DNA of 64,000 bases from Pedobacter sp. W3I1. GTDB lineage: Bacteria > Bacteroidota > Bacteroidia > Sphingobacteriales > Sphingobacteriaceae. A program made the translations under genes and the position numbers. Each line of letters begins with the position of its first letter. Positions within the stretch are counted from its first letter, which is position 1. Shown here in pieces: positions 1 to 8,499 of the stretch. The stretch is taken from contig NZ_JAUSXN010000001.1 of NCBI RefSeq assembly GCF_030816015.1, forward strand, positions 2,976,001 to 3,040,000. The letters run 5' to 3'. A model generated the notes under the pieces. It had not been told where the DNA came from and did not search any database. It saw only the letters and a list, made by a program, of their open reading frames with translations.

Positions 1-453
1 CCAGATAATTACCTGGCCCATTATAAAACAACCGGACCAGAAATATGGAGAGATACTGAAGGAGAGATTACGCACTTTGTAAGCTCCATGGGAACAACGG
101 GAACCATTATGGGCTGTTCGAGATTTTTTAAAGAAAAAAATAATGATATTCAGATTGTAGGCTGTCAACCCACTGAAGGTTCTTCTATTCCGGGAATCAG
201 GCGTTGGCCAGAAGAATATTTGCCCAAAATATTCGATCCGCTAAGGGTAGATCGGGTAATGGATATTGCACAGGAAGAAGCAACCTTAATGTCGAGAAGA
301 ATGGCTAAAGAAGAAGGTTTATTTGTGGGCATGAGTTCGGGCGGTGCTTGTGCGGCTGCTTTGAAGCTTGCTGGTGAACTGGATAAAGGAACCATTGTTT
401 TTATCGCTTGCGATCGGGGAGACCGTTACCTCAGCAGCGATCTTTTTGGCTAA
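1..453 (+). CDS. cysM: Cysteine synthase B, C-terminal part (cut by window edge)
   Basis: The reading frame is open from base 1 and ends in TAA at 451-453, so only the last 150 residues are present. Visible marks of the O-acetylserine sulfhydrylase (PLP fold type II) family are the phosphate-cup region MGTTGTIMG, the SSGGACAAAL helix, and a C-terminus ending in CDRGDRYLS, which is typical of the CysM branch rather than CysK. The enzyme makes L-cysteine from O-acetylserine and sulfide (or thiosulfate) in the cytoplasm. The PLP lysine lies upstream of the window and cannot be checked. Family assignment is firm; the CysM rather than CysK call is fairly good. Confidence 0.9.
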   Translation, partial: PDNYLAHYKTTGPEIWRDTEGEITHFVSSMGTTGTIMGCSRFFKEKNNDIQIVGCQPTEGSSIPGIRRWPEEYLPKIFDPLRVDRVMDIAQEEATLMSRRMAKEEGLFVGMSSGGACAAALKLAGELDKGTIVFIACDRGDRYLSSDLFG

Positions 454-470
454 GCAATAAATTATTAATC

Positions 471-565
471 TTATTGTGCTTTTTTCGATAAAAGCATCCG
501 GACCCTTTGAATAATAGCTTCTATTTCAAAGGGTTTTTCTATGTAATCATCCAGGGTTGCCTTCT
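471..565 (-). pseudogene. Relic of a response-regulator receiver domain
   Basis: Read on the minus strand, 28 codons ending in TAA at 471-473 give a clean receiver-domain C-terminus containing DDYIEKPFE, with the conserved lysine of the K-P-F motif, followed by a helix like the last helix of CheY-type receivers. Upstream the same frame meets a stop after two more codons, and no start or phospho-acceptor region is present. It is therefore the tail of a lost gene. The protein pattern is seen directly; the relic interpretation is inference. Confidence 0.6.
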
Positions 566-756
566 ATGAAGAAAGCGATAAGAAAAAAAGATGGTCCTCA
601 TTAATTAAACCAATATAAAAAACTTGAGATGACTTATTACAGGGAGAAATTATAGCTTTATAATAGAAAATCCAAATTTTATCGGAAAAGGAACATACTA
701 CCTGAGATTTGGCATTCCGGCTCAAATTTGTATTTTAGTACCAGGCCAGAAATTTT

Positions 757-2373
757 ATGCATCAACTGATTATACAATACGCTTTTTTGCTTGCAGTAAT
801 TCTTTTTGTGGTGATGCTGGCGCAAAAAATCCGTGTCGCTTATCCTATATTATTGGTCATCGCAGGTTTAGGCCTGAGTTTTTTACCGATCCTTCAAGAT
901 ATAGAAATAGAACCAGAACTCATTTTTGTAATCTTTTTACCACCTTTATTGTACGAAGCTGCCTGGAATACCTCATGGAAAGACTTTTGGAAGTGGCGTA
1001 GGGTAATCAGCAGTTTTGCTTTTCCCATTGTTATTTTTACTTCAACAGTTGTTGCCTTAATTTCTCATAGTTTAATTCCGGGCTTTACCCTGGCCCTGGG
1101 CTTTTTGTTAGGTGGGATTATTTCTCCACCAGATGCGGTATCTGCATCGGCCATACTCAAAAATGTTAAAGTACCTAAAAGGCTCACTACTATTTTGGAG
1201 GGCGAAAGTTTACTGAATGATGCATCCAGTTTGGTTGTATTTCGGTTTGCATTGGCTGCGGTAATGACAGGAAGTTTTGTCTTAAGCAAAGCTGCAGGCA
1301 ATTTTGTAGTGGTTATTGTAATGGGGATTTTGGTTGGGATTGCAGTAGCCCTGGTTTTTTACGCTTTGCACCGATGGTTGCCAACCACCACCAATATTGA
1401 TATTATCCTTACTTTTTTAACGCCTTACGTGATGTACGTGACTGCAGAAGAATTTCATTTTTCCGGCGTATTGGCTGTGGTGAGTGGAGGTTTATTTCTT
1501 TCAGCCCGCCGAGATCAAATCCTTACTCATCGAAGCCGGTTGCAAGGCATTAATGTTTGGGAAGCCGTAGCCTTTGTACTGAATGGTTTTGTTTTCTTAC
1601 TGATCGGTTTAGAATTTCCCGTTATTATCAATGGTTTAGGCGAAAATGGCCTTTTGCCTGCTATCCGTTATAGCACCATTATTTGCGTGGTATTAATTCT
1701 AGGGCGATTGGCGAGTACTTACGGTGCTTTGTATTTTACACGGTTCATTAGCCGGTATATTACCACGGCCGATCCAAATCCAAGCTGGAAAGCACCCTTG
1801 CTTTTTGGCTGGGCAGGTATGCGCGGTGTAGTTTCGCTGGCTGCGGCACTTTCTATTCCGGTAGCCTTGAAATCGGGCGAAGCTTTCCCTCAGCGCAACC
1901 TGATTTTGTTCATCACCTTTAGTGTAATATTGGTGACCTTAGTTTTACAAGGTTTAACATTGCCAGCACTGATTAAATGGGTAGATATGCCCGATCCGGA
2001 TTATACCATCCCTTTTGAACAGCAGAAGCAGATGGTGAGGAAAAAACTATCCATGTTATCACTTAAAATTCTGGATGAAAGATACCGTGATGCGTTAGAA
2101 CATAATGATATGATCAGGTCAATCAAAATCCGTATCGAGGCTGAAATGGAATTGTTGAGAGATTGGGAAAAAGAAGAAAACATTTCAAGATCTGAAGGCT
2201 TTTATCACGACTACCGCATTGCACTTGAAGATATTATGGCTGAGCAGCGTATTTTATTAAAAGGGCTAAATAAAAAAGAGCAGATTAATGATGACCTGAT
2301 CAGAGAACAATTAGAGTTGCTCGATCTCGAGGAAGAAAAACTTCGCCGGCATTTTAGTCAGCGGGATATATAA
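757..2373 (+). CDS. Na+/H+ antiporter, CPA1 (NhaP) family
   Basis: This 538-residue membrane protein has about 12 hydrophobic segments (residues 5-410) and a charged, probably coiled-coil cytoplasmic tail (about 420-538). CPA1 signatures are present: SPPDAV at 123-128 and the acidic LLND segment at 152-155, followed by an RGVVSLAAAL segment near 350. The family exchanges cytoplasmic Na+ (or K+) for external H+ and helps control pH and salt. It stands alone between a relic region and an unrelated ATPase gene, so nothing in the context refines the ion specificity. The ATG at 757 immediately precedes the first hydrophobic segment. Confidence 0.9.
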   Translation: MHQLIIQYAFLLAVILFVVMLAQKIRVAYPILLVIAGLGLSFLPILQDIEIEPELIFVIFLPPLLYEAAWNTSWKDFWKWRRVISSFAFPIVIFTSTVVALISHSLIPGFTLALGFLLGGIISPPDAVSASAILKNVKVPKRLTTILEGESLLNDASSLVVFRFALAAVMTGSFVLSKAAGNFVVVIVMGILVGIAVALVFYALHRWLPTTTNIDIILTFLTPYVMYVTAEEFHFSGVLAVVSGGLFLSARRDQILTHRSRLQGINVWEAVAFVLNGFVFLLIGLEFPVIINGLGENGLLPAIRYSTIICVVLILGRLASTYGALYFTRFISRYITTADPNPSWKAPLLFGWAGMRGVVSLAAALSIPVALKSGEAFPQRNLILFITFSVILVTLVLQGLTLPALIKWVDMPDPDYTIPFEQQKQMVRKKLSMLSLKILDERYRDALEHNDMIRSIKIRIEAEMELLRDWEKEENISRSEGFYHDYRIALEDIMAEQRILLKGLNKKEQINDDLIREQLELLDLEEEKLRRHFSQRDI

Positions 2374-2487
2374 ATACTCTCATAACACTCTAAAGCTAGC
2401 CATTTAATGTTGTGTAAATAAACTCACTTTAAGTAGCACCCGAATGATTAAAATATAATGATATATTTGCTAATTAATTTAGTAAGT

Positions 2488-3771
2488 ATGTCGGTAAAGG
2501 TTAATATCACTTCAAAGGGAATACAAAAGGTACTTAAAAACTATAATGAAAAACATGCCATTACGGAGTACATTTGGAATGGTTTTGATGCCAACGCGAA
2601 TACCGTTCGCCTGGATTATGTGGCCAATCCGCTTGGTCTTTTAGAGCAGTTAACCATTGTTGACAATGGTTATGGAATTAATTTTGATCGCTTACAACAA
2701 AAATTTGATCCGTTTTTTGAATCTGAAAAATCTATTCAGATTGTAGCGCCAAAGCATACTTCGAAAATGCATGGTCGTAATGGGGTGGGGAGACTTACCT
2801 TTTTTACTTTTGCGCATGATGCCGTTTGGCACACCACTTACCAATCAGAACAAGGGTTCCGTTATGGCGAAATACACATTAACACTGGTGCTTTAAACAG
2901 TTATAGCCACGATTTTACCATGGCTCCGAGTAGTACTGGTAAAACCGGAACAACAGTTTCTTTTACTAATTTGAGGATCAGCCAGCAAGATCTAGAAGAA
3001 ACAGTACTTCCTTTTTTGATCAGCGAATTCTGTTGGTTTATTGAATTGAACAAACACAAAAATTATTCGATTATTGTAAATGGCGAAGCATTAGATTTTA
3101 GTAGTAATGTTAAAACTTTAGAAGAGTTTAACCTTTTTTATCCCGATACTGCAGTTACTTTTAAGATTAAATATGTTCACTGGAAAGAAAACCTGCACAA
3201 AGAACTGTCTAAATACTATTTTTTGGCTGGTGGAGAAGAAATTTATAAAGATTACACCACCTTAAATAAAAAGAGCGACGATTATTTTCATAGTGTTTAT
3301 ATCGATAGTGATTTTTTTCGTGATTTCGATTTTAAGAGTTTCGAAAATGAAGGACAGGTGGCCATATTTGGTGCAGCTAAATCTTCGGCAGAGTACCGGT
3401 TTCTAATTAAAGCGTTAACAGAATATCTTAAAAGTAAACGTAAACCATTTTTAAAAGAATATGCCAACCGCCTGGTTGAAACTTACGAGCAGGATGAAAT
3501 ATTTCCGGTTTATGCTACCGAAAGAGAAAAAGAATTAAGAAAACCAGCGCTGGTTAATTTAATTAAGGCATTATATGAAGTGGAGCCTAAATTGTTTAGC
3601 AGTTTAAATACCGATCAGAAGAAAACCATTGTACGCTTGATCGATCTCTTAATGCGCTCTAACCAACGCGATGAGATTTTTGAAATGTTTAATAGCATAA
3701 TCGAATTGGAAGCCGAAGAGCAGGATGAGCTATTGCAATTGATAAAAGGCCTTGAACCATTGAAAAATTAG
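2488..3771 (+). CDS. GHKL-fold (HSP90/MutL-like) ATPase, function unknown
   Basis: A 427-residue protein whose N-terminal ~200 residues carry Bergerat-fold ATP motifs: EYIWNGFDAN (N box), DNGYGI (G1 box) and GRNGVGRLTF (G2 box). The C-terminal half is helical and charged with no motif I recognise. No kinase, HSP90 or MutL C-terminal domain is present. The frame is open from ATG 2458, but the ATG at 2488 (reading MSVKVNITS) gives an N-terminus more like the family, so I chose it. It is monocistronic. Similar stand-alone GHKL proteins occur in stress and defence contexts, but nothing next to it supports such a role. I give no function. Confidence 0.75.
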   Translation: MSVKVNITSKGIQKVLKNYNEKHAITEYIWNGFDANANTVRLDYVANPLGLLEQLTIVDNGYGINFDRLQQKFDPFFESEKSIQIVAPKHTSKMHGRNGVGRLTFFTFAHDAVWHTTYQSEQGFRYGEIHINTGALNSYSHDFTMAPSSTGKTGTTVSFTNLRISQQDLEETVLPFLISEFCWFIELNKHKNYSIIVNGEALDFSSNVKTLEEFNLFYPDTAVTFKIKYVHWKENLHKELSKYYFLAGGEEIYKDYTTLNKKSDDYFHSVYIDSDFFRDFDFKSFENEGQVAIFGAAKSSAEYRFLIKALTEYLKSKRKPFLKEYANRLVETYEQDEIFPVYATEREKELRKPALVNLIKALYEVEPKLFSSLNTDQKKTIVRLIDLLMRSNQRDEIFEMFNSIIELEAEEQDELLQLIKGLEPLKN

Positions 3772-3822
3772 ATTGATATTAATCAGTAATTTAGTAATTT
3801 GTTACCGATAAAAACAGCTTAG

Positions 3823-4596
3823 ATGAAAAGATACCTATTATTAATTGGCATTGTACTAATTAACATCACATTAGTATCTGCACAGCATAAGAAGAGAAAT
3901 CTTAATATTGTTTTTATCGGTAATAGTATCACGCAAGGCGTTCAGATCGGCAATGCTGCTGATGCCCCACCTGCTGTAGCCGTAGCTTACCTGCTTAAGC
4001 AAAAAGGAATAAATGAAGTTAAATTCAGTAATCAGGGCCATAGCGGTTATACCACTCTTGATTTTTTACCCAGTGCGGGCCGTACTTTTAACAAAGTTGA
4101 AGAAGCAGCCAATGCATTTACCAATAAAGAGGCATTATTGATTTTTTCGTTAAAGCTCGGTACCAACGATAGCGCTATAAAAGGGCCGCATGGAGCTCCG
4201 GTTTCGCCTGACCGATATATTGAAAATGTAAAAACTATTGTAGATAAGTTATTGGCCGATTTCCCTAAGGCTATTGTGGTGTTGCAGCATCCTATCTGGT
4301 ATAGTCCCAATACCTATAACAGCTCAAAATATATGGAAGAGGGTTTATCTAGATTACAGACTTACATTCCAAAAATTGATAGCCTTGTGGCAAATTATGG
4401 TTTAACTAATCCAAAGCATGTTTTTGTGGGGGATAAAAAAGCATTCGCTCATTTTAAAAAGCATCATCTAACAGAGTTGATCCCTGAAAAGGGGCAGGCA
4501 GGTACTTTCTACCTACATCCAAATAAGTTAGGTGCTGCATCTTTAGGCGAATTTTGGGGTAAAGCGATTGAACGGATAGTGAAGAAGAATTTTTAA
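3823..4596 (+). CDS. Secreted SGNH/GDSL-type hydrolase
   Basis: The 257-residue product begins with a Sec signal peptide (residues 1-20, predicted cut after VSA). Block I is FIGNSITQG with the nucleophile Ser35, block II is QGHSG around Gly73, block III is GTND with Asn115, and the catalytic His232 lies in LHPN near the C-terminus. The usual Asp three residues before that His is replaced by Phe. The fold is that of esterases and deacetylases acting on acylated carbohydrates or lipids in the periplasm or outside. No carbohydrate locus surrounds it, so the substrate is unknown. Confidence 0.8.
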   Translation: MKRYLLLIGIVLINITLVSAQHKKRNLNIVFIGNSITQGVQIGNAADAPPAVAVAYLLKQKGINEVKFSNQGHSGYTTLDFLPSAGRTFNKVEEAANAFTNKEALLIFSLKLGTNDSAIKGPHGAPVSPDRYIENVKTIVDKLLADFPKAIVVLQHPIWYSPNTYNSSKYMEEGLSRLQTYIPKIDSLVANYGLTNPKHVFVGDKKAFAHFKKHHLTELIPEKGQAGTFYLHPNKLGAASLGEFWGKAIERIVKKNF

Positions 4597-4809
4597 GGCC
4601 GTACTTGGCTATTTTTTAATAGATTGCTGAAAATCAAGTACCCTTACAGCCATTTAAAAATACCTTTTTCCTTGTTTTTTGCATGTAGTTAGCTAGGATT
4701 ATTCACAAAACTTGTGATTTTGATATTATATAGCCATTTTTATAGCAGCAGTTTAGTTGTTAGGCCCGTTTTATGAAGATTACTTATTATTAAATCTTAC
4801 TGTTTTTGT

Positions 4810-5550
4810 ATGACTGAGCAGGTAGGATATTTTGAAACAGACATTCCCTTAAAAATTTACGGGCTGAGCGAAAAATCGGTAACCATAACATTCGGAACGG
4901 CAATTGATAACGATTTGTTGGACCTGATTACCGATTTTAATCAATTGCTGTTGCAAAATCCTTTTTCTGGTTTAATTACCACAGTTCCGGCCTATACTAC
5001 ATTAACTGTTTTTTTTGATCCCTTAAGTGTGATGTTGTCAGATCTTCCTGGTGAAGTTTGTTTCGAAAAGGTATCAGCACATTTAAATAAAATTGCACAA
5101 ACAAAAAGAGAAAAATCAAAGGTAATAGCGAATAAACTGGTTATTCCGGTGTGTTATGGCGGCGATTTTGGTCCGGACCTTTTAATGGTAGCCCGTACCA
5201 ATAATCTTTCCGAGACTGAGGTAATCGATATCCATACGGCAGGGCAATACCTTGTTTTTATGATTGGTTTTGTGCCTGGTTTTGCCTACATGGGCGGTAT
5301 GGATTCCAGATTATCAACCCCTAGAAAAGAAGTTCCTAATGCCAAAATACCCACAGGGTCTGTAGGTATCGCAGGTAATCAAACAGGTATTTATCCTATG
5401 GAAACACCCGGAGGATGGCAGATTATTGGAAAAACACCATTAAAGATGTTTGATGTGAACCGTTCGCAGCCATCACTTTTAAAGGGAGGCGACCTGGTTA
5501 CTTTTAAAGCCATTGGTATAAAGGAGTTTAATACTTATGCTGAAATATGA
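4810..5550 (+). CDS. pxpB: 5-oxoprolinase subunit PxpB (KipI-like)
   Basis: This 246-residue protein has the AHS1/KipI domain over its full length, with the family segments VPVCYGGDFGPDL-like (here IPVCYGGDFGPDL), FVPGFAYMGG, and a TPGGWQIIGKTP stretch. PxpA, PxpB and PxpC together hydrolyse 5-oxoproline (pyroglutamate) to glutamate using ATP, which is established for this three-gene set. It is the first gene of the operon and its stop overlaps the start of pxpC by 4 nt (ATGA). In Bacillus the same protein is called KipI and inhibits KinA; the operon context here favours the enzymatic role. Confidence 0.92.
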   Translation: MTEQVGYFETDIPLKIYGLSEKSVTITFGTAIDNDLLDLITDFNQLLLQNPFSGLITTVPAYTTLTVFFDPLSVMLSDLPGEVCFEKVSAHLNKIAQTKREKSKVIANKLVIPVCYGGDFGPDLLMVARTNNLSETEVIDIHTAGQYLVFMIGFVPGFAYMGGMDSRLSTPRKEVPNAKIPTGSVGIAGNQTGIYPMETPGGWQIIGKTPLKMFDVNRSQPSLLKGGDLVTFKAIGIKEFNTYAEI

Positions 5551-6551
5551 GTATGAAAATCAGCATGATTAAGCCGGGCTTGTTAAGCACTATTCAAGAT
5601 CTGGGGCGATACAGATATCTTTCGCAAGCTGTACCTGTTTCAGGCGTTATGGATGAACTGGCTCACCGGTTGGCCAATAAAGCAGTTGGTAACGATGATA
5701 ATAATGCCACGATCGAATTTACCTATGCAGATGCTTCATTTAAAGCTGAAACAGCTATTCTGGTCTCTTATTCTGGCGATGGTGCATGTTTAGTTTACAA
5801 TAATGAATTAATGCCTGCAGAAAAGCCATTATTTTTTCCGGCTGGGTCTGTTATAAAGTTGATCCATAATACAATTGGAGCACGTACCTATCTGGCTATT
5901 GCTGGTGGGTGGGATGTACCGGATATAATGGAAAGTAGAAGCACTTATCTTACTGCTGCTTTTGGAGGCTTTAAGGGGAGGGCATTGCAAAAAGCAGATG
6001 TTTTGGTCAGTGGTACTATAATTACCGAAGTATCAAAAGGGATATTAGAACAATTGATCGATCGATCGTTAACCTACCCGAATTGGCGCATTTCGCGAGA
6101 GAGTTTACTGCCGGAGAATAGACAAAGCATTAGAGTTGTACTCGCTAATGAAATCAGCTGGTTTGATGCCACATCCATTATTTCATTTTTAACCAATTCT
6201 TTTACCATTCATAGAAGGAGTAATCGCATGGGCTATCATTTATCTGGAAAGCCATTGGTGAGGAGAGTTAAAAAGGAATTGCTTAGTACAGCAGTAACAC
6301 CCGGGATTATTCAGGTAACTGGAAGTGGCGATTTGGTGATACTCATGGCCGACTGCCAAACAACAGGTGGTTATCCACGTATCGCCCACGTTGCAGCGGT
6401 TGATTTGTCTTTATGCGCTCAGTTAAAACCTGGAGATGTAATTCATTTTTCTGAAATCTCGAGAGATGAGGCAGAAGCGCTTTACCTGGAAAGGGAACAC
6501 GATTTATCATTGATTACCATGGCAATAAGCCTTAAATATATTAAAACATGA
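5547..6551 (+). CDS. pxpC: 5-oxoprolinase subunit PxpC (KipA-like)
   Basis: The 334-residue AHS2/KipA domain protein starts with the typical N-terminus [15 protein letters not shown] (after a short MSMKIS lead) and contains [10 protein letters not shown] and the [14 protein letters not shown] segment near the C-terminal third. It is the partner of PxpB in the ATP-dependent 5-oxoprolinase. It overlaps both neighbours by 4 nt, consistent with translational coupling and equal synthesis of subunits. The alternative in-frame start at 5553 (MKIS) would shorten it by two residues; the ATG overlapping the pxpB stop is preferred. Confidence 0.92.
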   Translation: MSMKISMIKPGLLSTIQDLGRYRYLSQAVPVSGVMDELAHRLANKAVGNDDNNATIEFTYADASFKAETAILVSYSGDGACLVYNNELMPAEKPLFFPAGSVIKLIHNTIGARTYLAIAGGWDVPDIMESRSTYLTAAFGGFKGRALQKADVLVSGTIITEVSKGILEQLIDRSLTYPNWRISRESLLPENRQSIRVVLANEISWFDATSIISFLTNSFTIHRRSNRMGYHLSGKPLVRRVKKELLSTAVTPGIIQVTGSGDLVILMADCQTTGGYPRIAHVAAVDLSLCAQLKPGDVIHFSEISRDEAEALYLEREHDLSLITMAISLKYIKT

Positions 6552-7309
6552 AAATGATCGATCTTAATTGCGACATGGGAGAAGCATTTGGGAATTATGC
6601 CATGCCCAATGATGAAAAACTGATGGATTATATTTCATCGGCAAATATTGCCTGCGGTTTCCATGCTGGCGATCCGGCTGTAATGCAGCAAACTGTAGCT
6701 TTAGCCTTGAAAAAAGGGGTGGCCATTGGTGCACACCCTGGTTTGTCCGATTTGCAGGGCTTTGGTCGTAGAGAAATGAAGATTACCCCAAATGAGGCCT
6801 ATCAGCTTACTTTATACCAAATAGGTGCATTAAGCGGTTTTGTGAAAGCAGCTGGTAGTAAATTACATCATGTTAAAGCGCATGGTGCATTATATAATAT
6901 GGCTGCAAAGGATACCGCTTTAGCAAAAGCCATTGTGCAGGCCGTTTTCGATTTCGATCCAGGTCTGATCTTGTATGCTTTAGCAGGAAGTAAGATGATT
7001 GATGAAGCTGAAAAAGTTGGTATTGTAACTGCATCAGAAGTTTTTGCCGATCGCAGTTATCAGGATGATGGTTTACTTACCCCTCGGTCAGCAGACAATG
7101 CTTTAATTACCAATGAAGAAGATGCCGTCAATCAGGTATTGGGATTTGCTTTAAACCAGGAAGTAAAGAGTGTAAACGGGAATCGTATTACAGTTAGGGC
7201 GGAAACGGTTTGTTTGCATGGCGATGGCGAACACGCTGTTGCTTTTGCTAAATTAATAACCGAAAGATTAAAAAAAGAAGGCATCGTAGTTAAAGCCCCA
7301 GCAATATGA
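6548..7309 (+). CDS. pxpA: 5-oxoprolinase subunit PxpA (LamB/YcsF family)
   Basis: This 253-residue protein is a full-length LamB/YcsF enzyme. It opens with [12 protein letters not shown] and has [21 protein letters not shown], the VKAHGALYN segment and the C-terminal [10 protein letters not shown] motif, the acidic and histidine clusters that line the active site of the family. It forms the catalytic core of the 5-oxoprolinase with PxpB and PxpC, recycling pyroglutamate formed spontaneously from glutamine or from N-terminal glutamine peptides. It overlaps pxpC and the downstream transporter by 4 nt each. Confidence 0.93.
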   Translation: MKMIDLNCDMGEAFGNYAMPNDEKLMDYISSANIACGFHAGDPAVMQQTVALALKKGVAIGAHPGLSDLQGFGRREMKITPNEAYQLTLYQIGALSGFVKAAGSKLHHVKAHGALYNMAAKDTALAKAIVQAVFDFDPGLILYALAGSKMIDEAEKVGIVTASEVFADRSYQDDGLLTPRSADNALITNEEDAVNQVLGFALNQEVKSVNGNRITVRAETVCLHGDGEHAVAFAKLITERLKKEGIVVKAPAI

Positions 7310-8487
7310 AGCCAAAATACAATTGGAGTGTACTTTTAGGAGCGGCCTTTTTAATGGCTTCATCGGCTATTGGTCCTGGATTTTTAACACAAACAGCAGT
7401 TTTTACCCAGCAATTAGGCGCAAGTTTTGCGTTTGTGATATTGCTATCCATTATATTAGATGCCATTGCACAGTTAAACATCTGGCGGATTATTGCGGTT
7501 GCTGATAAACCTGCTCAAGATATAGCCAATAAGGTATTCCCGGGGCTGGGCTACTTTATTTCTTTTCTGGTTTTTTTAGGTGGTTTGGCTTTTAACATTG
7601 GTAATATTGCTGGCGCTGGCTTAGGACTTAATGTATTATTCGGCATTAGCGTAGGGCAGGGTGCTGTAATAAGCGCTATTATGGCAATAGGGATCTTTAT
7701 TTACAAAGAAGCTGGCAAAGCGATGGATGTTTTTGCCAAAACCATGGGACTGATTAAAATTGTACTCGCCTTAATTATAGCCTACACCAGCTCGCCACCA
7801 TTGGCAGAAGCCGCATTAAGGGCTGTAAACCCTACGCAGTTTAGTTTTACGGCGGTATTAACTATAGTGGGTGGAACAGTTGGTGGTTATATTACTTTTT
7901 CAGGTGCTCATCGTTTGTTGGATGCCCGGCAAACCGGAATCCAGAATTTGGGCGCCGTAAATAAAGGTGCATTAAGTGCAATCGGATTGGCATCTATTAT
8001 GCGTATATTGTTATTTATTGCTGCTTTGGGGGTGGTAAGTAAAGGTTTTACTTTAGATCCATCCAATCCGGCTGCTTCGGTTTTTAAATTGGCCAGCGGC
8101 GAAATAGGATATAAGATTTTCGGTGTAGTAATATGGGCTGCAGGGATTTCTTCGGTTGTGGGCTCGGCATATACCTCCATCTCTTTTATTAAGAGTTTTC
8201 ATCCACTGATCTTAAAATTTAACAGAGAGATTATCATTGCCTTTATATCTATCTCCTGTGTTATTTTTATCCTGATTGGTAAACCTGTTAAAATACTGCT
8301 TACTGTAGGTGCCATAAATGGTTTTATCTTACCTATCGCGCTAGGTATTATGCTTATTGCGGCCTATAGAACTAAAATTATAGCAAATTATAAACAACCA
8401 CTTTGGTTAACGCTAACAGGTTTAGCTGTGGTATTAACCATGGTTTGGATGAGTTACGGTACCATTATACAGATGATTAAAGAATAA
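7306..8487 (+). CDS. NRAMP-fold transporter of the YcsG type, possible 5-oxoproline permease
   Basis: The 393-residue protein has about 11 membrane segments and the GPGFL start of NRAMP transmembrane segment 1. The two metal-binding motifs of true NRAMP transporters are missing: the DPGN position reads TQQL, and the MPH motif of segment 6 is replaced by [13 protein letters not shown] homologue (YcsG) sits beside the same genes in Bacillus. The gene overlaps pxpA by 4 nt. I infer a substrate that is not a divalent metal, most simply 5-oxoproline. Automatic annotation would probably call it a divalent metal transporter. Confidence 0.8.
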   Translation: MKPKYNWSVLLGAAFLMASSAIGPGFLTQTAVFTQQLGASFAFVILLSIILDAIAQLNIWRIIAVADKPAQDIANKVFPGLGYFISFLVFLGGLAFNIGNIAGAGLGLNVLFGISVGQGAVISAIMAIGIFIYKEAGKAMDVFAKTMGLIKIVLALIIAYTSSPPLAEAALRAVNPTQFSFTAVLTIVGGTVGGYITFSGAHRLLDARQTGIQNLGAVNKGALSAIGLASIMRILLFIAALGVVSKGFTLDPSNPAASVFKLASGEIGYKIFGVVIWAAGISSVVGSAYTSISFIKSFHPLILKFNREIIIAFISISCVIFILIGKPVKILLTVGAINGFILPIALGIMLIAAYRTKIIANYKQPLWLTLTGLAVVLTMVWMSYGTIIQMIKE

Positions 8488-8499
8488 ATCTTTATTTAC

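Noticed and set aside
757..2373. Upstream in-frame extension across 650-757
   Set aside because: An open frame runs into the antiporter region in another phase, but it has no start or family similarity and would not join the coding frame.
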